DNA of 64,000 nt from Syngnathus acus (lineage: Eukaryota > Chordata > Actinopteri > Syngnathiformes > Syngnathidae): positions 2,835,912 through 2,899,911 of the forward strand of contig NC_051102.1 of assembly GCF_901709675.1 (NCBI RefSeq), written 5' to 3'. Made by a program: the position numbers and the translations under genes. The notes beneath the pieces were generated by a model. The model searched no databases. It saw only the letters and a list, made by a program, of their open reading frames with translations, and was not told the origin of the DNA. Below are positions 10,397 through 21,971 of the stretch, one piece after another. How positions within the stretch are numbered: the first letter of the stretch is position 1; each line of letters starts with the position of its first letter.

Positions 10397-11417
10397 AGCC
10401 ATCAAACGTGAATGGGAGTTGTTTGGACCTCTCGCTTCCTTTGCAGAACCATCACAATCGCGTGTCAACCATTTGGTGTAGATATTTTGTTTTTTATCTA
10501 AACAAAAGGTTGTGCCTCGTTTTATAATGTGAAAGTGACATTTTGTTCCATCATGCAAAAAATGTTCAGGATGTTTTTAATTTTTTTAGTGCCTTGCAAG
10601 GCAACAACTACATTTGTTTTTTTAATGTTGCTGTTTGACATGCTTTTAAGAGGTTCTTGATTATGTAGGTAGAAAATAATAGTGCATTGAGGGTTCTTGT
10701 TATACATGGGATCGTTTTTCTTGACTGAGTGGCAAAATGCCATTCAAAGTGACCATTTTTTCAAGCCTGCATCATCAAGCTATCAAGAAAGGCAGAGCAA
10801 GTAGTGACTCGCTATGAAAGAGGCCAGTGTGATCGCTGTCAGGGTGGCCAAAAGAGACAGGGGATGTCTCATTGCAAGGGATTCAACTAGCACCTGTTGT
10901 GTAATCGCCGCCAAGGCGCAGACCACAGACTTAAATTATCATAGTGGATTTTTTTTCCCCAAAAAGACTTCAATTAAGGTATTGTAATCTGTGCCAAAGA
11001 AAATAAATGTTTCTTTTAAATACTCATCTAGTTGAGTTTTATGTAAAGTGGCTCTGGGTAGTTATGTTTAGTTGGCGTTACGATTAAGAGGGGATTCTTA
11101 GTAAAGTTTTTGAACCAATACATAAAAAGAGAGAATGTCTTTGCTCTTTTCTAACTTGGCGTTGCGATCTAATTCTGTCCTGCTGGTGGCGCTCTGACTG
11201 GTGAAGCCGGTTTGGTTACTTGCTTTTGCCCTGAGAAGAAGAATTAGTCAGTCGCTCTCCTGCTTGAGCGCTCAGCAAGGTGTCTGCCTGCCGCCTTGCC
11301 TGTCTCCCTCCCTTCCTCCCCGCCCGTCCGACCGACTGGCTGCCTGCCTGCCCGCCCGGCCGCTGCCGTCCAACGCGGCCCCAAAGACACCTACCGCGGC
11401 CACCTGAATATCTCACC
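10397..11417. other. FEN1-like 3' end and agfg1 5' region
   Basis: No coding exon. A poly(A) signal AATAAA at 11002-11007 probably ends the FEN1-like transcript. From about 11280 to 11416 the sequence becomes strongly GC-rich with CTGCCTGCC and CCGCCCG strings, consistent with the 5' untranslated exon and promoter of agfg1 immediately before its start codon. Confidence 0.5.
11002..11007 (+). terminator. Candidate poly(A) signal of the FEN1-like gene
   Basis: AATAAA sits 0.6 kb after the stop codon, before the GC-rich agfg1 promoter region. Position only; no transcript evidence. Confidence 0.4.
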
Positions 11418-14400
11418 ATGGCGACCAGCGCGAAGCGAAAGCAAGAGGAGACTCATTTGAAGATGCTCCGGGAAATGACTAGCCTTCCCGCGAATAGGAA
11501 ATGTTTCGACTGTGATCAGCGCGGCCCGACCTATGTCAACATGACAGTAGGCTCCTTCGTCTGCACCACCTGCTCCGGCATCTTGTAAGTCCGATTTTCA
11601 TTAATATTGTCCGCCCGGTGAGGACGAGGCGTTTGCCGGGAGGGAAGGGGGAAACCGGGGAAGCTGCGCCGGTGGCTGACTTGGCGGTTCCGTTAGCACG
11701 TATGCTAGCGATCAAGTCGAGACAGGTTGGACACTGAGACTGATTCAGTCCCAGGCCGTGGTTGTGTGTCCTCGGCTACACAGAAGCTCTAATTGAATTA
11801 ATTGAATGGAGTCTTCAAAGGTACATTTAGGCTGAAAATGTGTAAGTGGATTAGTGGAACGCGGTCTCATGGGCGTTGTTGGTGTGGTCATGTTAAGCGA
11901 CGTAGTGGGTGGCAGAGGTGGCCAGAGTACTCACATTCGACACTTAAAATCATCGTATCTATTTATTATGAACCAAACAGTCAAGACTCCAAAATGTGCA
12001 AGTTGTATTTTTACTAAAAAGTTGTCATTTTTGGAGGGACAGCAGCCAGTTCTTTTTCTGACGTCACACCAAGACATGTGGGCATTTCGATTTTGGATCA
12101 TGTAAAAGGGGCACTACCCGGGCAGTAAGTTATTTGTTATTGCTCCAAAACGGATTTATGTCAGGGCTAAACCTTTATGAAAAATAATCATTTACAGTGC
12201 AATAAGTTTTCAAGCTCCTTTGGTAATGTCGTTCTCAACAAATGAGCCTTATTCGTAATCACAACAAACAATATCAGATCTACTATACATTACAGAATAC
12301 TAGGCGTTTCTTTCCCAGTATAAAATACATAATGTAACCAAAATAAAACCTCTAATATATGGGACCCTACATAAACGCCTATTGTGGAAAATTTAGGAGT
12401 AGAAAGTACAGATGTTGGGAGAGAAAGTTCAAAATTAGTGACACCCACAAGTTTCCTTGGTGTTCTATGCAACATTCATTGTGGATGAGTTGGCCACTTC
12501 CCGTTTTACCCACAAAAACAAAAGTATTGGGAAATCATCTGTAATGAACTTGAGTTGAGCAACACGCTGTACTGTGTGATGGGGCGGCTAACCATTCACT
12601 TGCATGTATGTGCGCTTCATCATTCCTATGATGTACATGCTTAGCCTAAGTCAGTGGTTCTTAACTTTTTTCCTTGTTCGCACCCCATTCAATTCACCAA
12701 CCAGTTCTCGCACCCCTAACCCTAAATAATAACCCTTAATAATAATTGGTTTACTTTACAGCTATCAGGCTTAATTAGCATTATCCATAATGCCAATTAA
12801 CACAATGACTTCTTGATTTCCAGAATTTTTCACTTTTTTTGGTTATCCCCGAAAAATTGTAAATTTCCCCCAGGGTATCCTCGCACCCCCTAGGAAGCAT
12901 TCTCGCACTCCTGGTTAAGAACCACTGGCTTAAGTTGTTCGAATAATTTTTTTCATGTTTTTGGAAAACAAGAAAAAATGAGCAAATGTGTAATGCTGCC
13001 TCTTGGCCAGGTCACTGTTGTAAAAGAGATTTTATCTCAATCGGTCGTTGACCTGGTTAAATAAAGTTGGAATAAATAAATAAAATAATTGGGTCATTGT
13101 AAGTTAAATAGGACTGGGACAAATATAGCTAATAGGCTAACATTGGAAGGGTGTTGATTCTAAAAAAAAATTATAGTTGTAGTCATAGATAAGACACTAC
13201 CTTGTAGCAATTTACTTAAAATCCCTTGTCGTCATTCTATGGGGGAAAAAAGGGAACAGTAAAGTTGCATTCTCACATCCTGCCACAATCTCTGCTCGGC
13301 ATGGACTCTGACGTCACTTCTCCAGTACAGTACCACCAGTGTTGTTTTTAAATCCCTTCCCGCAGGCATTTTTTCCCCCCACCAAGACTAGAATGTATAC
13401 ATAGATAATGTATCTTGATAAAAGGTTAAAAACAGGAAATTCAGACAAATTGTCCAGGAAATGTTTTTCAAGTAGGTTGGCAGCTCTGGTTATGCTTCCC
13501 GTCACACTACAGATCGCTCACAAATTTTGTATGCACCTCAACCTACGGCTGATGAGGTCACTCATCCGCAAACGTTTTGACAATTTAGAAATCTCGTCGT
13601 CCACATCATTCATAGCATTGTCACTTTTCTTAAGCTGTCCTTGCCCTCATCAAATGACCAAAAACGTAATTAGTGAATTTGCGGAAAATGCTGTTCACTC
13701 AGCGCCGACAGTGAACCCTTTCCAAACTAGCTGTAAAAATTCTGATGAGTAGACTGATTCCTCTGTTGGAATTTTCTTTGCATCCTGTCTTTGTGTGCTA
13801 TAATGTACTTTTTTGCCAACAGAGCACATAAGTGGTGTCTCTTTCTCTGTCATATACTTTCTTGCGAGAAAATTGACCCACTGGTGACCCCACTGGTAGT
13901 TTAAAACAAATTTGCAGTCGACGTGGACTGGAAAACAAAAATTCCAAATGCAAAATTTGGGTCATATTTTTATGTTGTGGTGGACTCCAGGTTTATTTTT
14001 CTTTTTCCTTTATGTATTTATCAATCAATGGCACATTGTAGTCTAGTTTAAACCCAAAATATGTTTCAACTCCGATGCTAAGCTTTCCGAGTGATTTTCT
14101 CGTGATCGTTCGACTTTGCTTTGAATTCGAGGAATGCCGTGGCAGTAAATGCATGCCGCGGTTGTTTAGTGTTGTATTTAGGTATTTGTCTTTGCCTCGG
14201 TCTCTCTCGCACAAACACGCACACACGGCATTGGGTTGGATCTGGCCTTTCAAGAAATATCTTCTCCCCTCCATAGGCGAGGGCTGAACCCTCCACACAG
14301 AGTGAAGTCGATTTCTATGACTACGTTTACGCAGCAAGAAATTGAGTTCCTTCAGAAACACAGCAATGAGGTAACACACACTCGCACAACGTTGTCAAAC

Positions 14401-17400
14401 ATCTTTGAATAGTCAAGATGCTCTGGCTTTCATTTTGAAGTCATGTTTCGGCCTTTTTTTTAGTTCTGCCTTGTCAACTTTATTGGCATTCCTTCTCTGG
14501 GCTTTTTTTCCTCCTTCCATTTCTCGTCATCCCCTCCCCCTCCCTGCTACTTTGTCTCACCTCCTTCTCGGTCACCCCCACTCAAATCACCCTCTTTTCC
14601 TCCCTCCCTCCCACCCCCGTCATTCCTTTAAACCCCTCTCCACCATCCACCCTGCTATAGGTCTGTAAACACATCTGGTTGGGCCTCTATGATGACAGGA
14701 CGTCAGTTGTTCCAGATTTCCGGGAGCCACAGAAAGTGAAAGAGTTCCTCCAGGAAAAATATGAAAAGAAAAGATGGTATCCTGAATTTATTTTTTGCTT
14801 TTTTGTTGTTGTTGTTGTTGTACAAAAATAAGATTGTTGCTCAGTTAATTCTTTTCTTATGAGATGATGATTTGGTTGTTTGCAGCTACTACTGGAGAGA
14901 ACAGAAACATAGCTTTCTCTTTTGACATCGCACAAGGTGGATTTAAGGACAAAACACGACATCAATATTGTACCTCATGGTGTCAGTCATAATTTTATTG
15001 ATTTGGCCTGAAAAATGGCTAATAAATGAGAATCTCCCTGATTAATGGAGCTTCGTAGTTTTAAGATTTATTATTATTATTTATAATTATTACTATTAAA
15101 TTAAATTACACGACCCAGCACAAATGTTTTCTGAAGGCCTTGGGCAGATTAAATTGACACGACAATTTGGCAACACATAGAGCCTCAATGTGGAATGGAC
15201 CAGAAACAAATTGCCAGTGATGACCACATTTAAACTGCAATGTCCATCTTCAGTCATGAGAATGAAAGTTCACAATCTTGATTTTTTTTTTGTCCCTTAA
15301 ATTTGAAGGTATGTGCCTCCGGACCAGGCCAGGTCCGTCATCTGCGTCCAGGCATCTGTTTCTGGCTCCTCAGCAAGCAGCACTGGCAGCACCCCGGAAG
15401 TTCAGCCTCTCAAGACCTTACAACTCAACAAGACCCCACTTCGTCAAGTAAGCAAAAGCACATTGAAACCCATCCACAAACCCTTTAGCGATCTGATTTT
15501 TGAGCGTTTGTGCCTCATGTCCAGTCCCCAGGGTTGGGCCGCTCCCAGGCTCACATCACTGCCCAAGAGAAAAAGTTTGACCTGCTGTCGGACTTGGGTG
15601 GTGACATTTTTGCTGCCCCACCCGCCCAGGCTGTCAACTCTACCAACTTTGCCAACTTTGCACATTTTCCAAGCCAATCAGGTAAAAAAAAAAGGAACCA
15701 CCTATGTTCCAAAAACTCCAGACTCATGTACATGCTGTCGTCATTCCATTCCATTACTCTTTCACCCATCATCCAATTTTCCCCTTGTTGTTGGCAGCAG
15801 CAACTCAGGCTAACACAGACAGCAACTTTGCCAACTTTGATGCATTTGGAAACACTGCAATTCCATCCCATCTGAGCACGTCACCCCCCTCAAAGTCCTT
15901 TTCCACAGGTACCCTCCTCCCTCCATCTCCACCAGCTTGTCCACATTCACTCATCCCCCCTGTTTTGTTTTTTATATTCATATACGTTGATTTATAAGTG
16001 CAGCCGCACTGGATTTAAGAGTGTAAAGGCAGTCCGGCTAATTAGGACGACAATGTTGAAGCTTCTACATAACACTATTAAACATAGCATGTCAGACAAA
16101 TGTCCATAATACTCATTTAAACAGGAGGAGGCGTGCCAATTCCGTCCAGGTCAAGTGCTCTCCCCATCAAGTCCCAATCCGGGAGCTGCACAGAGGATCG
16201 CTACGCTGCTCTGGCCGAATTGGACAACAAGCTAAGCTCGTCTGCAGGCAGCGGTGTGCAAGGGTGAGAGACTAGCGGACATGCCAGTACACTGACTCAA
16301 ACCACTTATTCACACACAAATGTTTTTTTTTTTTTCTTTAATCATAGGAACTCTGCTTATGTTCAAAATACTTAAAATTACTTGGGTAATGATGATATGA
16401 GTGTCGTGTTTACAGGAAGTCAGATAAATATTTCAAGTGTTTGTGAAGAGAAATAAAAGATGCATTGTGACTTCTTAAAGAAATATGAATTAATGCAATA
16501 ACGCAGGCTTGTCATGACAGGAGTTATTTTGGTCCAGTGCTTGGCTCATCTCCAGCCCAGAATGCACCTGTTCTACCCAGCATGCAGCCCGGCTTTGGAG
16601 GTGACTTGAATCATAGTAATCTTTTTTGGAGTGACTCGCTGTGGCTAAAAAGTTTACATGTCGCAGGGGTTATAGACGGGATGGTTGCAATTTGGGATTT
16701 TGAGATTTCTCCCAAAAAACAAATTAAGCCGGGCACACATGTTAGTTCAAGACTTTTATTTTTAAATCAAGCCTTCCATTTAGGTGTGCCTTCCACAAAT
16801 CCCTTTGTTGCTGCAGCTGTTGCCTCCGAGATGGCCACCAACCCTTTCCAGGCCAATGGCAGAGCTTCGGCGGCTGCAGGTGTGTGCACTTTGAAGCACA
16901 CATGGACATCTTTTCCTTGTGTGGTACTTTTTGTGATTAGGTCAGGACCGAGTAAATACATGTAACACATCCATTTTATCCAGCCCGCTGAGCATTTACA
17001 TTAAAATGACAAAACAATGCAATATTTAACGTACACCCTTACACTTGTTCTTTTTCATCCCTCATTTATGCCTTATCTTGCTCAGCTGTCAAATTCAAAT
17101 GTGGCCCTTGAGCACAAACGTTTGCCCACCCCTGAGTTAGACGTTCAAGCAAGCTTAGATAACTGCCTGTGTTCTTAGAATTGTTTCCTCCTTGTGTTGT
17201 GTTTTTGTTGCGTATGTCTGTTGTAGCCGCCTCATTTGGTACTGGCTCTATGAGCATGCCTGCTGGCTTTGGAAATTCGTCTTCGTACTGCCTCCCGACC
17301 AGTTTCAGCGGAAACTTCCAGCAACAATTCCCTGGCCAGGCCCCCATCCCTTACTCACAACCCGGGGCCTACCACCCTCAGTCCAATGGTTAGTGTCCTC

Positions 17401-18976
17401 CCGCATCTCCCCGTGTCCTTGGACTCCCTTTTGCCCATACAGTACCAGCCATTGATTTCCTAAGCACGCATTTTTCAGGCATTATGATTTTTCTGAGCAT
17501 GATAAATATTTGCTTTGGAAATTGTCGCTTCTGCACGCACAAGTCACAACAGTGGCAGCTATTACGCAGTGATCTGAGGTTGCATATTGGTTGTCGTTTT
17601 ATTGAATGCTTTAATTTATATCAAGGGTTCTCAAACTTTTTGGGTCCAGGGGCCTCTCACAGGTGAGAATTTTTTCAAGGAACCCCTTATAATCTGAGCG
17701 CCAGTTAAAAGACATTTATGGTAAATGCCATTGAAATGTTCAAGTTTCAACCAAAATATTCATGACCTGGATAATGGAAAAGAATCAACCAAATGGAATT
17801 AAATATTTTAAGACTAAAATGAAAAAGCTGGATCAGGCCATGTTGCAGCAGTTCATTAAAAAATATACTATATATATTCTATCATAAATGTCCAGCTTAG
17901 TATTCTTGTAATTTTTCTCTATATAATAGTGTCAGAGTGTCTTATTATGCAGAAAGTCCAACCATTCTTCTCTATATATTTAAGTCTTATATTAGCGTGA
18001 TTCAACCGTAGTCTGAATGAATGATATTGATGATAAATTAGATGGATGTGTGATGAAATGTCAGGTTAATGCATGTATGAAGCATTAAAAATCTTCCAAA
18101 AATTGCAAAAGGTAGTCTCCATAAGTGCTATTGATAATGCACATTTTCAAATGATACAACTACATTTTTTGCAGCTTATTTTGCAGAGCTCCATCATTGA
18201 TTGGGCTTCTGGACCCCCAACGATCTGCGGAACTCAGTTTGAGAACCACTATATAATGTATTTGTGAACCAAAGGCCCAATAACCAAAATTTGACTTCTC
18301 CTTCAAGGCTCAGTGAGCTTCTGAATGTCATTCGGCTTTCTGGGATTTAATCCTTTCTCCCTTCTTCCTTAGTTTAATTAACGGCATATAAAACAATGAT
18401 TTGTTTGGTTTTATAAAGTTCAAGGTTCATGTTCTTCTTTCTCTCAAAAGGCCCTGCATTTCCAGTTTATGGTCCAAACAAGCCCTCCATGACGCCGTTC
18501 GGTCAGCCCATGGCCGGTCCGGGCGTGTCCAATAACCCCTTCATGGTGAGCATGCATTGTCTCAAGTTACCGCTGTGCCCTGTGACGGAAGCTACAAATG
18601 CAATTATAACATTATTCCCAGTGTTCCCATATTTCACTAAGTTGATTAGCCCAGTAATTGATGAGTCAATGGGTGACCTTTGACTTCCCACATTTGAAAA
18701 CAGATGTCAAGTGAGGGTTGTTTTTTTTTTAGTATAGTAAAAACGTGATTGTAGTGTTTATTTTTTATTTTTATTTTTAAATACTTTAGTACTTGAGTGT
18801 TTGTGTTATTTTAGTATTATTATTTTTAAACAATTTCAGTACTTCTGTTTGAATATACAATGTCAGCATTTTTTTGCCTGCTCTAATCATTCCTGTGACC
18901 TCTCTTGTGATTCCAGGCAGGAGCCCCTACCGGAGCATTCCCTTCAGGTGGTACCTCAACTAACCCGTTCCTGTAG
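11418..18976 (+). CDS. agfg1: ArfGAP with FG repeats 1
   Basis: AGFG1 (Hrb/RIP) is an ArfGAP-domain adaptor that binds EH-domain proteins and VAMP7 in endocytic sorting. Twelve exons join in frame to 471 residues: 11418-11584, 14277-14370, 14661-14776, 15309-15447, 15525-15681, 15798-15908, 16125-16263, 16521-16600, 16784-16879, 17227-17388, 18451-18545, 18917-18976. The ArfGAP zinc finger uses C29, C32, C49 and C52, followed by the conserved LRGLNPPHRVKSISM. The rest is low complexity with NFANFA and NFDAFG motifs, RYAALAELD, and NPF motifs (TNPFVAA, TNPFQ, NNPFM, terminal TNPFL). Human AGFG1 is about 562 residues; the shortfall lies in the Ser/Thr/Phe-rich middle and could mean a missed exon in the introns around 15908-16520. 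The acceptor of exon 6 (CAGCAG) can be used at 15798 or 15801. The catalytic zinc finger looks intact. Confidence 0.93.
11900..11965 (+). repeat. Fragment of a dispersed miniature element
   Basis: AGAGGTGGCCAGAGTACTCACATTC in agfg1 intron 1 matches the style of a fish dispersed element (AGGGGTGGCAAAAGTACTC) also seen near 29218. Only one end is recognisable here, so this is a fragment. Confidence 0.4.
12652..12927. mobile_element. hAT-type miniature transposon
   Basis: The element begins CAGTGGTTCTTAAC and ends GTTAAGAACCACTG, a perfect 14 bp terminal inverted repeat. It is flanked by GCCTAAGT (12644-12651) and GCTTAAGT (12928-12935), an 8 bp target duplication with one mismatch. The CAGTGGTTCT end and the 8 bp duplication are hAT (Charlie-type) hallmarks. 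It has no coding capacity and lies in agfg1 intron 1. Confidence 0.85.
12990..13085 (+). repeat. 3' tail of a teleost non-LTR element
   Basis: The string CTCTTGGCCAGGTCAC followed by AAAAGAGATTTTATCTCAAT, then CCTGGTTAAATAAAG and AATAAATAAATAAAAT, matches a familiar fish retroposon tail ending in a short tandem AAATA tract. Recognition is from memory; the parent family is not identified. It lies about 60 bp after the hAT element, in agfg1 intron 1. Confidence 0.6.
17085..17145 (+). repeat. Fragment of a hAT-type CAGGTGTCAAACTC element
   Basis: In agfg1 intron 9 the strings CTGTCAAATTCAAATGTGGCCC and GCCCACCCCTGA resemble the two ends of the element family represented better at 31202-31525. 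No target duplication was found; probably an old, mostly deleted copy. Confidence 0.4.
17632..18251. mobile_element. hAT-type non-autonomous element
   Basis: The left end reads GGGTTCTCAAACTTTTTGGGTCC and the right end GGACCCCCAACGATCTGC then AGTTTGAGAACCACT. The inverted ends (GTTCTCAAACT / AGTTTGAGAAC) are those of hAT elements. Length is about 620 bp with no transposase frame. An 8 bp target duplication is not clear, so the ends may be off by a few bases. It lies in agfg1 intron 10. Confidence 0.7.
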
Positions 18977-20049
18977 CACAACCCCCCAGTCCTCATCACC
19001 AGAGGGCAGCATGCAGCACATTAGTCAACACACCGTTAAGTCACGCTATTAGTGGCACTACATTTCTATCCACACAAAGTTTACACTATGAAGGAGTACA
19101 AAGGACTGTATTGAAGACTAAGGGACTGTTAGGGTGAAAATGTTTGGACTATATCCATACATTGTTTTTTTTATCATTTGTTTATGCCTGTACGCTGTGT
19201 GCATATCATCATTTGTAATCATATTTACCGTATGATGTGTAACGAGGACCGTTTTAACAAAGGTGAGTTGCCACACCTTGTGTAAAAACCACTACACGCT
19301 ATTTTAAGTGAGGGTTTATTTACCAACAGATGCAGGTAATTCATTTCAAAAAGGGATTTTTATTTTATTTTAGCATGAATGCTACTAAACTGGCACTTAG
19401 GCCCCAATTGTCCATGAGTAGCTTTCACAACCCAGTTACGCTTGCCTATAACCAAAAGGAGCTTGCAAAAATTGTATAAATCCATGCAGGTTAGTCGGTA
19501 TGCTGTTTTAATCGTTAAGGAAAATTGCGGAGCCAAAGGTCATTAACCAAGGCCAGGTCTTTTGAGTAACTTAAACTTAAGGTGAGCAAACATGAGCACA
19601 AATGCACTAAAGAGGCTTGAATTTTTAGATAATGTGTGCAAAATGACCCAAATAACCGCTCGCCGCTTGAGGATAACAGATTGCAAATGTGAACCATGTT
19701 TGATGTGAGCTGCCTCAGCATAGGTCTCACTATTCGGGTTTGCGCTCAATCAAGGCTGCGTTATTTTTTTTATTATTCATTTAATTTGACTCTGGACATA
19801 TATTCGGGTCCCAATTGTGCCGCTCGTGACTAACAAATTTCATGTGTTTCTTGTCTTTACAAAAATAGTTAAGTCAATGTGTACATATATAAATATATGT
19901 ATAAATAAATTAAACGATTTTTAAATACTGCATCCTTCTAGTTATTTCAGCAAGTGCGTACTGTACATATGACTCCTTCCTACTCTACGCTAACACTATT
20001 ACTGTGCATTTCATTGAACGCGGTTGCTATGGTAACGCAACAAACTGTC
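18977..20049 (+). other. agfg1 3' untranslated region and fbxo36 upstream
   Basis: No coding exon. The stretch is AT-rich; a poly(A) signal AATAAA at 19904-19909 is a good candidate end for agfg1, 0.93 kb past its stop. Immediately after it comes the fbxo36 5' region with its start codon at 20050. Confidence 0.5.
19904..19909 (+). terminator. Candidate poly(A) signal of agfg1
   Basis: AATAAA within ATAAATAAAT, 0.93 kb downstream of the agfg1 stop and 140 bp upstream of fbxo36. Position only. Confidence 0.45.
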
Positions 20050-21365
20050 ATGGCGTCCCTGTTGACAGACCCGCTGTTTGAAACCTCTGGACGTGGTCCC
20101 TCAACAAATAAAAACTACTATAACTGTGTTGTTACCAAGAAAGACGTAAGTATACAATCTTAAGTAGCAACTGTCAAAATATATTAATTCGAATTTTCTG
20201 GCTTTTGCCGCTATTGACAGTCACTGTTAAAGCTCCGAATACAAATTACCGTTAGCCGTTAACGTTAGCCACGCTCGTTTCCATCCATTTAATCAAAAAC
20301 TGATAATGGTAGTTTTTTGTTTTTTTTAATGGACACCCTCACAGCGGTACGGTATTAATTTAATGTTTCATATTGTGGTGTTGTAATGCACTGATCCTTT
20401 TATTTCACTATTGAAAACAGGTGATTTGGAGATGGTGGATGATATCTCCCCGAGCTGTATACAGACTTTCAAAGCCCGGCCAACTGATCATGTCACATGA
20501 AGACTTCCTGGATGACACCAAACTACAAAGTAAGGACTTTATACAGTATGAGGAATAAATATGGGTTATATTAATTGCTTTGATGCAGAACTAAAAAAAA
20601 ATGAGTGGTGGCACATTAATCTATTATGAAATGCGTATAATTACATAATTACTGGCATTTACAGCAAATGTCGCCTCAACCAAAGTGCCTATTCTGTAGT
20701 CCACATTGTCTATTTTAAATGCGTCTTGACAAATGTCATCTTTATTGCAGATGAGCTCCGCACAATGTTTGGCTATGGTGCTTTGCATTACACCAAGGCT
20801 CTATGCCAGGGCCATTTTGATTACCTTGCACGTCTCCCTGACTCCTTACTCCTGCGAATCGTCAACTATCTGGAAATAGAGGATGTGGGTCAACTTGGAC
20901 AAACTTCCCGCAGGTTTAGGCAGGTGGGTTCTTTCAATGGTCAAAGATAAAATAATGCACCTTGTTGATTAACGGAAACATTTTTAACCTGTCCAGTGGG
21001 ACCTAATAAGAATGACTGTACAGCAAAAAGTGTGTTGTGTTGAAAAGTGTTTTTGAATCTACAGTATTATGATGTACTCTTCAACTGTTTGTTAGTTATG
21101 TGCCTCGGAGGAGTTCTGGGAGCAGGCAGTTCGGAGGTGCTGCAAAACACTTTCTCCCGGGGTTCCTGCCCTAGCGCGAGAAGTGGGTTGGCGTACCATC
21201 TTGTTCACCAACAAGCTACAATTGCAGAAGCTCATCAACCGCCGCCGGCTGAGAGCCGAAGAGGAGGAGGCCGTGCTAACCGCCGAGAAGAGGTCAGAGA
21301 CATCTTGTCCCGACCTAGAACCAGTCCCTGGGGTGGAAAAAACTATGGAAGGATCAGGGCACTAA
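20050..21365 (+). CDS. fbxo36: F-box only protein 36
   Basis: FBXO36 is a substrate-receptor subunit of SCF-type (Skp1-Cul1) ubiquitin ligases; its substrates are poorly known. Four exons join in frame to 215 residues: 20050-20145, 20421-20529, 20751-20923, 21096-21365. The N-terminal half has the family-typical pieces DPLFETSGRGPSTNKNYY and VIWRWWMISPR. The F-box spans about residues 90-130 and reads LPDSLLLRIVNYLEIEDVGQ followed by LGQTSRRFRQLC. A charged helical tail (LINRRRLRAEEEEA) ends the protein. Human FBXO36 is 188 residues, so this copy is a little longer at the C-terminus. An in-frame upstream ATG at 20029 would add seven residues; I chose 20050 because MASLL matches the usual start. 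The gene follows agfg1 on the same strand, as in human 2q36. Confidence 0.9.
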
Positions 21366-21465
21366 AAAAAGGTTATCCATTCCATATTTTGCAGAGTGTT
21401 GTATTAATTTTTCATGCATGCAATTTACATCAAATATTCATTTAAGTCTTTGGCAGTATGATTTA

Positions 21466-21969
21466 CCGTTTTTTTCCATGTATAATGCGCAAAATTTAAC
21501 AAATTTATTGTCCTAAAATCTGGGGTGCGCATTATACATGGGTACAATTTTTTTTTTTTTTTTTATCCGGATATCATACGGAGGCCGCCATTACAGATGC
21601 GCTTTCTTCTCTGCTGTTCACTTCAAACACGCTCCATACGAACACAATGCTCCCGTATCAGACGCTTGCTCGATCACCTGCTCGTTTGCTGTCACAATGT
21701 ACCCTACACAAATCCGAAAGTTTCGGACCGAAACATTTCTTCGCTATTGAGTTTGCTAGCGCATGCGCAGTGATACTGACCGGCAGAATAACATCCGGTT
21801 GTTCCCAAAGATGATCTTTTTTCTGAAATAATTTTACGTTTACGGACTTAAGTAGGAGTCAAAATTTGGGTGCGTATTATACATGGGTACAGGCTTTTTT
21901 CCAGCATCAACATGCCATTTTTAGGGTGCGTATTATACATGGGGGCGCATTATACATGGAAAAAAACGG
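21466..21969. mobile_element. TA-flanked MITE, CCGTTTTTTTCCATGTATAATGCGC ends
   Basis: The left end reads CCGTTTTTTTCCATGTATAA and the right end is its reverse complement (TTATACATGGAAAAAAACGG). TA dinucleotides flank it (21464-21465 and 21970-21971). A direct copy of GTGCG(C/T)ATTATACATGGG occurs three more times inside. At 504 bp with no frame it is non-autonomous. The CCGT...ACGG ends and TA target are shared with elements at 32797, 54591 and 61654. It lies 100 bp after the fbxo36 stop codon, so it may be in that gene's 3' untranslated region. Confidence 0.8.
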
Positions 21970-21971
21970 TA

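Noticed and set aside
15313-15875. 166- and 121-residue overlapping frames
   Set aside because: These are agfg1 exons 4-6 extended into introns or read in a wrong frame.
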